Positions 15,766 through 23,840 of a DNA stretch of 64,000 nucleotides are shown here, piece by piece (position 1 is the stretch's first letter; every line of letters starts with the position of its first letter). Source of the DNA: Janibacter cremeus. GTDB taxonomy: Bacteria > Actinomycetota > Actinomycetes > Actinomycetales > Dermatophilaceae. The stretch covers positions 1,612,001 through 1,676,000 of the forward strand of contig NZ_JACCAE010000001.1 of the NCBI RefSeq assembly GCF_013409205.1. Reading direction: 5' to 3'. A program made the position numbers and the translations under genes. Under the pieces are notes generated by a model. It made no database searches. It saw nothing but the letters and a program-made list of their open reading frames with translations, and was not told the origin of the DNA.

Positions 15766-16710
15766 TCAGGCTGCGACGGCGATGCGCCCCTGCAGGGTCC
15801 GCCACGTGTAGGCAACGGCGATGTAACCCACCGGCATCAGCACGAGGAAGCCCAGGCCGAGGGTGCACAGCGAAAGGATCCCGAGGCCGAGGAGGACGAG
15901 GAACAGCAGCAGCACCGGACCGACATTGGCCTTGGTGAACCTGAAGCTCGCCCCGATCGCGTCCGTGGCCGAGTTCCCATCCATGACAGCGAAGTTGGTG
16001 AAGGACAGCAGGAAGGCGACGATGATGCCCGGGATGATGCACAGGATGAGCCCGACGAAGGTCATCAGGCCCACGAGGATGGCCGCGAGGATCAGGTGCA
16101 GCCACGGGATCCGGGTGAACATCGTGGAGATGCTCGCCCTCCCGGTGTCGACCACGTCGACCGCCGCACGGATCAGTGCAACGGTGAGGATGAATTGGAC
16201 GACCGCGCTGACGAGGTTTAGCGCAAGACTTCCCAGCGACGCGGCGATGCTCGGCTGATGCACCTGCGTCGACCCCCCGCGCAGGCTGAGCGGGTCGGGC
16301 TGGGTGACGACCGGCCCGGTCTGCAGCAGTAGTTCGGCGACGAAGGAGAACCCGAAGCCGATGACCACGAGCAGCACCGTGATCCCGAGGAAGGGCCCGA
16401 GGTTCTCGGTGAACCTCTTCCAGCCGTAGGACAGGGCGTCGAGCGGGCTGAACTCCGGCGCGGGCTGGCCACCGTAGCCGCCGGGAGGCTGACCGCCGTA
16501 GCCGCCGCCGTACCCACCGGGAGGTGGGCCCTGGGGCGGGCCCCCGTACCCACCGGGAGGCGGAGGCATGGGCGGGCCGCCAGGACCGCCGGGCGGCGGT
16601 GGCTGACCCGGACCCCCGGGCGGCGGTGGCTGACCCGGACCCCCGGGCGGCGGTGGCTGACCGGGACCGCCGGGTGGCGGCGGGGGCGGGGGTGGCGACT
16701 GGTAGCTCAT
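15766..16710 (-). CDS. Proline/glycine-rich N-terminus multi-pass membrane protein
   Basis: 314 residues. The first 95 are low complexity, with GGPGQPPPP repeats followed by GGYGG repeats, predicted disordered and cytoplasmic. From about 105 come some six hydrophobic segments, including FLGITVLLVVIGFGFSFVAE and a Gly/Leu-rich C-terminal pair. The overall layout resembles actinobacterial DUF975-like or glycerophosphoryl-diester membrane proteins with a Pro-rich head; the precise family is uncertain. The start at 16710 precedes the Pro-rich head; the frame upstream is open but has no site. Function unknown. Confidence 0.7.
   Translation of the reverse strand: MSYQSPPPPPPPPGGPGQPPPPGGPGQPPPPGGPGQPPPPGGPGGPPMPPPPGGYGGPPQGPPPGGYGGGYGGQPPGGYGGQPAPEFSPLDALSYGWKRFTENLGPFLGITVLLVVIGFGFSFVAELLLQTGPVVTQPDPLSLRGGSTQVHQPSIAASLGSLALNLVSAVVQFILTVALIRAAVDVVDTGRASISTMFTRIPWLHLILAAILVGLMTFVGLILCIIPGIIVAFLLSFTNFAVMDGNSATDAIGASFRFTKANVGPVLLLFLVLLGLGILSLCTLGLGFLVLMPVGYIAVAYTWRTLQGRIAVAA
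16594..16674 (-). repeat. Three 27-bp tandem repeats coding PGQPPPPGG
   Basis: Units at 16594-16620, 16621-16647 and 16648-16674; the first two are identical and the third differs at a few bases. They encode the Pro-rich head of the membrane protein. Such in-frame repeats are likely to vary in number between strains. Confidence 0.8.
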
Positions 16711-16823
16711 GGGGCACAGCCAAACCGGATCGCAGCCCGCGCGCAACCACCGCCCGCGAATAGTCGTTCCGGCGTGTCGACAGGCCGGCCGGACGACGCC
16801 GGAAGCACCGGGACGAGGCCTTA

Positions 16824-16867
16824 TCGGGTGATGTTCCACACACCCGATGGGGTGCATGGACATGCAC
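16824..16867. promoter_or_regulatory. Two dyads upstream of the symporter gene
   Basis: TCGGGTG (16824-16830) and CACCCGA (16841-16847) pair across ten bases, and GTGCATG-GA-CATGCAC (16852-16867) is a perfect palindrome. They lie in the 279-base gap before the symporter start at 16990, which is visibly less GC-rich than its surroundings (for example 16864-16925), as expected for a regulated promoter. Confidence 0.45.
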
Positions 16868-16989
16868 TTTTCGTTGATGCCATCGGCCTCTCGCGCTGTT
16901 TGGGTGGGTTTTCCCCTATTAGCCATGCATACGCATTCGGGGTTACGTTCCGCTTGCCACACCCGACAAGACCACACCGGAAGGAAGGC

Positions 16990-18690
16990 ATGCCCACCGA
17001 GCCGCCCTTGGGAATCGTGACCGTCGTCGTACTCCTGCTCCTCTTCTACGGACTGACGATGTACATGTCCGTGAAGATCAGCCGCGGCGACAAGGAGAAC
17101 GCCGACGACTACATGACTGCCGGTCACGGCATCGGATTCGGCATCTCCGCCGCTTCCATGACGGCCACCTGGATCTGGGCGTCATCGATGTATGCCTCCG
17201 CGACCTCCGGGTACCTCTACGGGATCTCCGGGCCGATCCACTACGGCCTGTGGGGCGCCCTGATGATCCTGTTCATCTACCCCTTCGGCAAGCGCATCCG
17301 CGCCGTCGCACCGCGGGCCCACACGCTCGCCCAGGTCATGGCCGTGCGCCACGGCCGCTCCAGCCAGCTGATGCTCGCCGGGTCCAACGTCCTGGGCAGC
17401 GTCATCTCGCTGATGTCGAACTTCATCGCCGGTGGCGCGCTCATCGCGATGCTCTCCCCGCTGAACTTCATCCAGGGCGTCTTCGCGATCGCCGGCGGCG
17501 TGCTGCTCTACACGATCTGGTCCGGCTTCCGCGCCTCGGTGCTGACCGACTTCGCCCAGGTCGTCGCGATGCTCGGCGCCGTCGTCGTCCTCGTGCCCGC
17601 CTTCTTCTTCATCCTCGGAGGCGTCGACCTGCTGCGTGAGGGCTCGGCCAACCTCACCCCGCAGCAGTCGAACTTCTTCTCCTCCGAGGCCTTCCTCAAG
17701 CAGGGCGCCCCGTACATCGCGGCCGTCCTCGCCTACGCCATCGGCAACCAGACGATCGCCCAGCGCCTCTTCGCGGTGCGCGAGGACCTGATCAAGCCGA
17801 CCTTCATCACGGCGACCATCGGCTACGGCGCCACAGTCATCGGTGTCGGCATGCTCGGCGTCCTCGCCCTCTACGCCGGTGTCGACCCGGCCGGCGGCGA
17901 CCCGAACAACCTGCTGCCGCAGCTGGCCGCCACCCACCTCGCGACCCCGCTGATCGTCCTGTTCTTCGTGATGATCATCGGCTCGCTGTCCTCGACCGCG
18001 GACTCCGACCTGGCCGCGCTGTCCTCGATCGTCATGACCGACATCTACGGCCAGACCGCCCGCCGCAGCGGCCGGGCCGTCAGCCCGCGCACGATGCTGC
18101 TGATCGGGCGACTGACGATGGTGCTGGCCACGGCGGCCGCGGTCTCCTTCGCGGCACTGGAGCTGAGCATCCTCGACCTGCTCGTCTTCGTCGGCGCGCT
18201 CTGGGGTTGCCTGGTCTTCCCGGTCATCGCCTCCTTCTACTGGAAGAAGGTCACCAACTCCGCGTTCACCGTCTCGGTCCTGCTCGCCCTGGTGGCGTTC
18301 CTCCCGGTCCGCTTCGGCTGGCTGCCGCGCAACACCGGCATGGACCTGGCCGTCGAGCTGCTCGGGATCGTCGGGATCGGCGTGGTCATCGGCCTGATGC
18401 TCTTCGGGTTCTTCGGGCCGAGGGTCGGCCTGGCCGGTGGCATCATCGCCGCCCTGGCCCTCGCCCCCTTCGCCCTCGGCCTCATCGCGGACTACGCCGC
18501 GCTGTCGGGGTCGCTGGTGGCCTACGCCGTCTCGACTCTCGTCTGCGCGGGGATGACCTTCGCCTCCCGCGGCGAACCCTTCGACTTCGACGTCATCGCC
18601 CGCCGGACGGGCGACTTCGACCCGGAGGACGACGAGCCGTCCACGACCCGCTCTGCCACCGACCTCGACGACGAGCGCGCGACCGTCTGA
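16990..18690 (+). CDS. Sodium:solute symporter (SSS family), possibly urea/DUR3-like
   Basis: 566 residues, about 14-15 membrane segments. VVVLLLLFYGLTMYMSVKIS opens the protein, then NADDYMTAGHGIGFGIS, the SSS entry motif, and IIGSLSSTADSDLAALSSIV in the segment that binds sodium. The N-terminal signature and C-terminal acidic tail resemble urea-type members more than proline or pantothenate ones, but the substrate is not certain. The ATG at 16990 has GGAAGGAAGG directly upstream; the frame is open to 16774, but that region is the promoter. A 43-residue membrane peptide follows 12 bases after the stop and is probably a partner subunit. Confidence 0.85.
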   Translation: MPTEPPLGIVTVVVLLLLFYGLTMYMSVKISRGDKENADDYMTAGHGIGFGISAASMTATWIWASSMYASATSGYLYGISGPIHYGLWGALMILFIYPFGKRIRAVAPRAHTLAQVMAVRHGRSSQLMLAGSNVLGSVISLMSNFIAGGALIAMLSPLNFIQGVFAIAGGVLLYTIWSGFRASVLTDFAQVVAMLGAVVVLVPAFFFILGGVDLLREGSANLTPQQSNFFSSEAFLKQGAPYIAAVLAYAIGNQTIAQRLFAVREDLIKPTFITATIGYGATVIGVGMLGVLALYAGVDPAGGDPNNLLPQLAATHLATPLIVLFFVMIIGSLSSTADSDLAALSSIVMTDIYGQTARRSGRAVSPRTMLLIGRLTMVLATAAAVSFAALELSILDLLVFVGALWGCLVFPVIASFYWKKVTNSAFTVSVLLALVAFLPVRFGWLPRNTGMDLAVELLGIVGIGVVIGLMLFGFFGPRVGLAGGIIAALALAPFALGLIADYAALSGSLVAYAVSTLVCAGMTFASRGEPFDFDVIARRTGDFDPEDDEPSTTRSATDLDDERATV

Positions 18691-18702
18691 GAAAGGACCC
18701 TC

Positions 18703-18834
18703 ATGTCCATCACTGCACTGACCATCTACATCCTCATGTGGCCCGTGATCGTCGCGGTCATCCTCGGCGTGATCTGCACCGGATTCGTCCGTGAGATCCG
18801 CGCCGCCAGGAAGCGTGGCGAGGACCTCGTCTGA
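18703..18834 (+). CDS. 43-residue putative transporter small subunit
   Basis: MSITALTIYILMWPVIVAVI opens a single membrane helix (residues 3-29) followed by a basic, charged tail (REIRAARKRGEDLV). It begins 12 bases after the symporter stop with GAAAGGA upstream and is followed by a terminator. Peptides with the same layout, annotated as transporter small subunits, occur after SSS transporters in other actinobacteria. It probably binds or stabilises the symporter; the function is untested here. Confidence 0.7.
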   Translation: MSITALTIYILMWPVIVAVILGVICTGFVREIRAARKRGEDLV

Positions 18835-18851
18835 GGCGGTCCGCCCCGGCT

Positions 18852-18886
18852 GATGGCCGCCGCTCCCGCAGGGGGCGGCGGCCATC
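18852..18886 (+). terminator. Terminator of the symporter operon
   Basis: GATGGCCGCCGC and GCGGCGGCCATC pair across eleven bases, 18 bases after the small-subunit stop. Confidence 0.75.
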
Positions 18887-18987
18887 GTCGTGGGGAGCGG
18901 CGAGGTGATCACGGGTGGCATCCGGTCGCCGGCTCGAGGATGATCGGGAACGGACGCCATGCCGGACCCAGACGACAGGAGCACGCC

Positions 18988-19497
18988 ATGACCGAGCCCA
19001 GCTATCTCGCCGACCCGCACACCGAGGTCACCTACCTCGACGCCGAGGAGACCCCGACCGTCGTGCGCATGACCGAGGGGGTCGCGCCGCACGAGATGGC
19101 CGGGATCTTCGACGAGACGTTCTCCGCGCTGGTCCCGGGGCTGGACGAGTTCGGCGTCACCCCAGCAGGCCCTGCCCTCGCGCTGCACCGTCGACAGCCC
19201 GGGGCGACGATGACCTTCGATGTGGGCTTCCCCGTGGCCGAGGTGCTCGATGGCGAGCTCGAGGCGGGTGGCATCACCTTCTACTCCTCGACCCTGCCCG
19301 CCGGGCGGATCGCGACGGTCTCGCACCTCGGCGGATACGACGGGCTGCCGCAGGCCTGGCAGTCCTTCATGGAGAAGGTCGCCGAGGACGGCCACCGCAC
19401 GCAGCTGCCCTTCTGGGAGGTCTATGTGACCGAGCCGGGGCCCGACGTCGACCCGAGCACGCTGCGTACCGATCTGGTGACGCTCCTCGCAGACTGA
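18988..19497 (+). CDS. GyrI-like (AraC effector-binding fold) protein
   Basis: 169 residues. EVTYLDAEETPTVVRMTEGV at the N-terminus, MTFDVGFPVAE in the middle, and IATVSHLGGYDGLPQAWQSF followed by LPFWEVYVTEP near the end match the stand-alone GyrI-like domain, including the conserved glutamate in WEVYVTEP that recognises cationic ligands. Such proteins sequester small molecules or, in SbmC, protect gyrase; this one lacks a DNA-binding domain. The ATG at 18988 has ACAGGAG upstream. No evident partner. Confidence 0.75.
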   Translation: MTEPSYLADPHTEVTYLDAEETPTVVRMTEGVAPHEMAGIFDETFSALVPGLDEFGVTPAGPALALHRRQPGATMTFDVGFPVAEVLDGELEAGGITFYSSTLPAGRIATVSHLGGYDGLPQAWQSFMEKVAEDGHRTQLPFWEVYVTEPGPDVDPSTLRTDLVTLLAD

Positions 19498-19558
19498 GGT
19501 TTCCCCCTTCGTCAGTGATATGCCGGAGGGGCAAGGATGCGCGAAGGGAGCTGGAGCC

Positions 19559-21094
19559 ATGGCCAAGGGAATCCGCAACAGTGTGCTCGGGGTGGGAGCG
19601 GCCATCGCGGCCGTCGCCACCCACGACCTGGTGCAGAAGAAGCACTCGGTCCTGCGCAACTACCCGGTCATCGGGCACATGCGCTATGCCCTGGAGGCAC
19701 TCCGCCCGGAGCTGCAGCAGTACTTCGTCGAGCGCAACTGGGACGGCCGTCCCTACAACCGCGACGTGCGCTCGGTCATCTACGAGCGGGCGAAGGGGAT
19801 CCACGGCGAGCTGTCCTTCGGGACCGAGCGCGACGTGAACCAGACCGGGTACGAGCACCTCGTGCACTCGAGCATGCCCCTCGACCCGCCGAAGGAAGCG
19901 CCCCGGGTCCGCGTCGGCGGACCGGACTGCAGCCGGCCCTACGACATGTCGCTGCTCAACGTGTCGGCGATGAGCTTCGGCGCCCTGTCCGCGAACGCGG
20001 TCCTCGCGCTCAACGAGGGCGCCCGTCGCGGCGGCTTCGCCCACGACACCGGCGAAGGGGGCCTGTCGCGCCATCACCTGGCCAACGGCGGCGACCTCGT
20101 CTGGGAGATCGGGTCCGGGTACTTCTCGACACGCACCCGCGATGGTCACTTCGACCCGGCCAAGTTCGAGGACGAGGCCGCCCACGAGCAGGTCAAGTGC
20201 ATCTCGCTCAAGCTCTCCCAGGGCGCCAAGCCCGGCATCGGCGGCGTGCTGCCCGCTGCCAAGGTCTCCAAGGAGATCGCGCAGGTCCGTGGCGTCCCGG
20301 AGGGCGAGAAGTGCGTCAGCCCGGCCGCGCACACCGCCTTCTCCACGCCGGTGGAGCTCATCGAGTTCATCGCCAGGATGCGTGAGCTCTCCGGCGGCAA
20401 ACCGACCGGCTTCAAGCTGTGCGTCGGGTCCCGACGCGACGTGCTGGCCATCTGCAAGGCCATCCGTGAGGTCGGCACCGCGCCGGACTTCATCATCGTG
20501 GACGGGGCCGAAGGGGGGACCGCCGCCGCTCCCCTGGAGTACGAGGACCACGTCGGGATGCCGCTGACCCACGGGCTGATGATCGTGCACAACGCCCTCG
20601 TCGGGACGGGCCTGCGGGACGTCATCAAGGTCGGCGCCAGCGGGAAGGTCGCCACCGGCAACGACATCGTGCGCCGCCTCATCCAGGGCGCGGACTACAC
20701 CAACGCCGCCCGGGCGATGATGATGGCCGTCGGCTGCATCCAGGCCCAGCGGTGCCACACCGGGACCTGCCCCGTCGGGGTGACCACGCAGGACCCGCGA
20801 CGGGCCCGGGCCCTGGACGTGCCCGACAAGAGCACCCGCGTGCACCAGTACCACTCCTCGACCGTTGCGCAGGCGGTGGAGATGATGGCGACGATGGGCG
20901 TGCGCTCCCCGGCCGAGCTGACCCCGGACATGCTGCGGCACAACATCTCCCCGCACGAGACGCGTTCCTACGCGGAGATCCACGAGTGGCTCGCTCCGGG
21001 TCAGCTGCTGGGTGAGCCGCCGCAGGGCTGGGCCGTGGACTGGGCGGAGGCCTCCCCGGACACCTTCCGTCCGGGGACAGCGCGCTTGGGCTGA
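19559..21094 (+). CDS. FMN/Fe-S glutamate synthase-like protein (GltB central-domain homologue)
   Basis: 511 residues. A short N-terminal hydrophobic stretch (SVLGVGAAIAAVATHDLV) is followed by the FMN barrel of glutamate synthase: SAMSFGALSANAVLALNEGA, THDTGEGG-like HDTGEGGLSRHH, LKLSQGAKPGIGGVLPAAKV and FIIVDGAEGGTAAAPLEYED. CIQAQRCHTGTCPVG gives C-x5-C-x4-C, the [3Fe-4S] ligand pattern of GltB. It lacks the glutaminase domain, so it is not a full glutamate synthase; the reaction of these stand-alone proteins is undefined. The start at 19559 has GGGAGCTGGAG upstream and places the hydrophobic segment at the N-terminus. Confidence 0.8.
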   Translation: MAKGIRNSVLGVGAAIAAVATHDLVQKKHSVLRNYPVIGHMRYALEALRPELQQYFVERNWDGRPYNRDVRSVIYERAKGIHGELSFGTERDVNQTGYEHLVHSSMPLDPPKEAPRVRVGGPDCSRPYDMSLLNVSAMSFGALSANAVLALNEGARRGGFAHDTGEGGLSRHHLANGGDLVWEIGSGYFSTRTRDGHFDPAKFEDEAAHEQVKCISLKLSQGAKPGIGGVLPAAKVSKEIAQVRGVPEGEKCVSPAAHTAFSTPVELIEFIARMRELSGGKPTGFKLCVGSRRDVLAICKAIREVGTAPDFIIVDGAEGGTAAAPLEYEDHVGMPLTHGLMIVHNALVGTGLRDVIKVGASGKVATGNDIVRRLIQGADYTNAARAMMMAVGCIQAQRCHTGTCPVGVTTQDPRRARALDVPDKSTRVHQYHSSTVAQAVEMMATMGVRSPAELTPDMLRHNISPHETRSYAEIHEWLAPGQLLGEPPQGWAVDWAEASPDTFRPGTARLG

Positions 21095-21147
21095 CCCGGG
21101 GTGGGATGCTGGGAGAAGTCCCCCTCCCCCGATCATCGGAGTCCACC

Positions 21148-22320
21148 GTGGAGAAGATCGTTGTCGTCGACGGAGCCCGCACCCCCACCGGCAGCTTCGG
21201 CGGCATTTTCAAGGATGTCCCCGGCCACGAGCTCGGGGCGAGCGCCAGCCGTGCCGCGCTGGATCGCGCCGGCGTCGCCGGTGAGGACATCAGCGAGGTC
21301 GTCATGGGGTGCATCGGCCAGGTGGGCCCGGACGCCTACAACGCCCGCCGCGTCGCCGTCGCGGCCGGTCTGCCCACCAACGTGCCGGCCTACACCGTCA
21401 ACCGCCTGTGCGGCTCCGGCCTGCAGGCCATCTGGTCCGCCGCGATGGAGATGCGGTGGAACGACCTCGACTTCACCCTCGCCGGTGGCGACGAGTCGAT
21501 GACCCGGATGCCCTTCTACGACTTCGGTGCCCGCAACGGCTACAAGCTGGGCAACCGGGAGCTGCAGGACGGCACCGTGCTGATGCTGACCGACCCCTTC
21601 CACGACATCCACATGGGTGTCACCGCGGAGAACGTCGCGGAGAAGTACGGCGTCTCCCGTCAGGAGCAGGACGAATTCGCCCTGGAGTCGCAGCGCCGCG
21701 CGGCGACCCCCGAGGCGCAGGCGGCCTTCGCCGAGGAGATCACGGCCGTCGAGGTCGGGGGCCGCAAGCCCTTCACCGCAGAGAAGGACGAGCACCCCAA
21801 GCCGGACACGACGTTGGAGACGCTCGCGAAACTGCGTCCGGCCTTCAGCAAGGGCGGCTCGGTCACCGCGGGCAATGCCTCCGGCATCAACGACGGCGCC
21901 GGTGTCGTCGTCCTCGGTCGCGAGTCCGCCGTGAAGGAGCGCGGTCTGACCGGGCTGGTCAGCCTCGAGGCCGTCACCACCGCCGCGATGGAGCCGGAGC
22001 TCATGGGCTACGCGCCGACGCACGCGCTCAAGGCGCTCTTCGCCAAGACCGGCCTGACGCCCGCCGACGTCGGCGTCATCGAGCTCAACGAGGCCTTCGC
22101 CTCCCAGGCCGTCGCCGTCATCCGCGACACCGGCCTCGACCCGGCGCGGGTCAACCCCTACGGCGGGGCCATCGCGCTCGGCCACCCCGTCGGTGCGACC
22201 GGCGGCATCCTCACCGTCCGCGCGGCCAAGCACATGGTCCGCCATGACCTCGAGTACGGCATCGTCACCATGTGCATCGGTGGCGGCCAGGCTCTCGCAG
22301 CAATGTTCCGGAGGATCTGA
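21148..22320 (+). CDS. Acetyl-CoA C-acyltransferase (thiolase)
   Basis: 390 residues. All thiolase landmarks are present: NRLCGSGLQA with the nucleophilic Cys near residue 88, NEAFASQAVAV, GHPVGATGG with the active His near 348, and CIGGGQ with the second Cys near 378. It either condenses two acyl-CoAs or cleaves 3-ketoacyl-CoA. The GTG at 21148 is used because GGAG lies six bases upstream and the protein then opens EKIVVVDGARTP, as in homologues. The enoyl-CoA hydratase start overlaps its stop, so the two form a beta-oxidation pair. Confidence 0.92.
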   Translation: MEKIVVVDGARTPTGSFGGIFKDVPGHELGASASRAALDRAGVAGEDISEVVMGCIGQVGPDAYNARRVAVAAGLPTNVPAYTVNRLCGSGLQAIWSAAMEMRWNDLDFTLAGGDESMTRMPFYDFGARNGYKLGNRELQDGTVLMLTDPFHDIHMGVTAENVAEKYGVSRQEQDEFALESQRRAATPEAQAAFAEEITAVEVGGRKPFTAEKDEHPKPDTTLETLAKLRPAFSKGGSVTAGNASGINDGAGVVVLGRESAVKERGLTGLVSLEAVTTAAMEPELMGYAPTHALKALFAKTGLTPADVGVIELNEAFASQAVAVIRDTGLDPARVNPYGGAIALGHPVGATGGILTVRAAKHMVRHDLEYGIVTMCIGGGQALAAMFRRI

Positions 22321-23072
22321 TGGACCAGGCAGTCACGCTCACCGTCGCCGACGGGGTCGGGCACATCCAGCTCAACCGCCCCGAGGCGGCCAACACCATC
22401 GACATGGACCTCGCACGTGCGCTCGGCGAGGCGGCCGTGGCCGCCGGTGATGACGAGGCAGTGCGCGCCGTCCTCCTCAGCGGTGCCGGCAAGCGCTTCT
22501 GCGGGGGCGGGGACATCGCCTCCTTCGCCGAGTCGGACGACCCGGGGGCGGATCTCCTCGCGCTGGCCGATGCCGCCGATGGGGCGGTCCTGGCGCTGGA
22601 GGCGCTCGACAAGCCCGTCGTCACGGCCGTGCACGGGGCCGTCGCCGGCGGTGGCCTCGGGATCATGCTCGCCGGTGACGTCGTCGTGGCGGCCGAGGGC
22701 ACGAAGTTCGTCTTCGCCTACCCCGCGATCGGGCTGACCCCCGACTGCGGGACCTCGACCGCGCTGCCGTTGACGATGGGTCGGCAACGGGCACTGGCCT
22801 TCGCGCTGCGTGACCAGCCGCTGTCGGCCCAGGAGGCCCGCGAGCAGGGCCTGGTCGCCGAGGTCGTCGCCGACCCGCTGGCACGGGCCCGGAAGCTGGC
22901 GGCGGCCTGGGCGCGGGGATCCTCGGCCGCCTACGGCCAGACGCGGCGGCTCCTGCGTGCCGGGGCCGACCGCCCGCGCACGCAGAGCGGCCGTGACGAG
23001 GCAGACACGCTCGGTCGCAGGGCCGGCACCCCGGAGGCGCAGGCGCTGTTCGCGAAGTTCCTGGGGCGCTGA
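22320..23072 (+). CDS. Enoyl-CoA hydratase/isomerase family protein
   Basis: 250 residues, coupled to thiolase by the TGATG overlap. LNRPEAANTIDMDLARAL, GKRFCGGGDIASF and HGAVAGGGLGIMLAGDVVVA form the crotonase oxyanion-hole region. At the catalytic loop it reads AIGLTPDCGTS: the position that carries the second catalytic Glu in classical hydratases is Asp or Cys here, so an isomerase or other crotonase reaction is possible. It probably acts with thiolase and the SDR at 24404-25162 in acyl-CoA breakdown. Confidence 0.85.
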   Translation: MDQAVTLTVADGVGHIQLNRPEAANTIDMDLARALGEAAVAAGDDEAVRAVLLSGAGKRFCGGGDIASFAESDDPGADLLALADAADGAVLALEALDKPVVTAVHGAVAGGGLGIMLAGDVVVAAEGTKFVFAYPAIGLTPDCGTSTALPLTMGRQRALAFALRDQPLSAQEAREQGLVAEVVADPLARARKLAAAWARGSSAAYGQTRRLLRAGADRPRTQSGRDEADTLGRRAGTPEAQALFAKFLGR

Positions 23073-23090
23073 CGCCGCCCCCTCCACTTC

Positions 23091-23152
23091 AGGACGCAGA
23101 TATCGAGTTCGGACGTAGGTATGACTACGTCCGAACTCGATGTCTGCGTCCT
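23091..23152. terminator. 62-bp hairpin, 28-bp stem with six-base loop
   Basis: AGGACGCAGATATCGAGTTC and the following GGACGTAG pair with 23125-23152 except for one G-U wobble. It lies 18 bases after the hydratase stop and probably ends that operon; the length is unusual for a simple terminator. Confidence 0.7.
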
Positions 23153-23174
23153 GCCTCCGCGCTTCCACCGCTCG

Positions 23175-23224
23175 ATGTCAAGGTCACTTGACATGATGGA
23201 CGCGTGTCAAGCAATCTTGACACG
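23175..23224 (+). promoter_or_regulatory. Twin XRE operators over a leaderless promoter
   Basis: ATGTCAAG-GTCA-CTTGACAT (23175-23194) and CGTGTCAAG-CAAT-CTTGACACG (23203-23224) are two perfect dyads sharing TGTCAAG-N4-CTTGACA, centred 29 bases apart. The consensus -35 TTGACA (23188-23193) sits in the first and a -10-like CAATCT (23212-23217) in the second, placing +1 at the GTG start 23224. Autorepression by the encoded XRE protein is the simplest reading. Confidence 0.75.
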
Positions 23225-23424
23225 TGGAGAACACGGTCCAGCAACTGCGGAAACACGCAGGCGACACCCAGGCCCAACTGGCTGCCGCACTGGGTGTCTC
23301 GCGACAGACCGTGATCGCGATCGAGCGGGGCCGGTACGACCCCTCGCTGGGCCTGGCCCTGCGCATCGCCAGACACTTCGACGCGACGGTAGAGGAGATC
23401 TTCCATGACGAATCAGGCACGTGA
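23224..23424 (+). CDS. Small XRE-family transcriptional regulator
   Basis: 66 residues, one helix-turn-helix: TQAQLAAALGVSRQTVIAIE, then RGRYDPSLGLALRIARHFD and TVEEIF, the layout of the small regulators paired with membrane proteins. The GTG start coincides with the predicted transcription start. Its end overlaps the membrane-protein start by 20 bases, so the two are co-translated. It most likely represses its own operon through the twin dyads and responds to a signal from the membrane partner (inference). Confidence 0.85.
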   Translation: MENTVQQLRKHAGDTQAQLAAALGVSRQTVIAIERGRYDPSLGLALRIARHFDATVEEIFHDESGT

Positions 23425-23812
23425 GCGCGGCGCATCCGGCATCGCAGGGGTCCTGACCCTCTGCGTGGTGATGGGTCTGGTCTACCTGACGATCGGTGTC
23501 GCCACCGACCAGACCCGGTTCGGGATCATCGGCCTGCTGATCATGCTCGCCTACGGCGCCGTCCTCTTCGTCGGGCGTCGGCGCCTCGAGGCGCTCGCCC
23601 TGCTCGGCGGGGCCTTCACCGACGAGCGCCGGCACGACATCGGCCAGCGCGCTCTGGCGTTCACGGCGAACGTCCTGGTCATCGGCATCCTCGGCGGCTT
23701 CTTCGTCAGCCTGGCGACCCGGTCCGAGTACACCGAGGTCTTCGCGGGCCTGGGCGCCCTCGGCGGGGTGGCCTTCATCGTCGGCATCGTCTGGAACTCG
23801 GTCCGCGGGTGA
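23405..23812 (+). CDS. Four-helix membrane protein paired with XRE regulator (DUF2178-like)
   Basis: 135 residues, four hydrophobic segments near 12-32, 38-55, 82-100 and 110-130, with a short polar loop (RRRLEALALLGGAFTDERRH) between the second and third. This loop and the topology resemble DUF2178 proteins, which are typically found directly after a small XRE regulator. The function is unknown; a sensor or sequestering role for the regulator is plausible. Confidence 0.7.
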   Translation: MTNQARERGASGIAGVLTLCVVMGLVYLTIGVATDQTRFGIIGLLIMLAYGAVLFVGRRRLEALALLGGAFTDERRHDIGQRALAFTANVLVIGILGGFFVSLATRSEYTEVFAGLGALGGVAFIVGIVWNSVRG

Positions 23813-23840
23813 CGACACGGGCGGGCCGTAGGCTCGATCC

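Noticed and set aside
17182-19659. A very long open frame on the minus strand (825 codons) opposite the symporter and GyrI-like genes
   Set aside because: It is the shadow of high-GC coding on the plus strand: Arg, Gly, Asp and Val rich, no family motifs, and it covers three well-supported genes, the terminator and the promoter region.
23091-23152. A riboswitch or tRNA-like RNA
   Set aside because: The fold is a single long stem without the multi-branch core of any RNA class I know, and it lies at a gene end.
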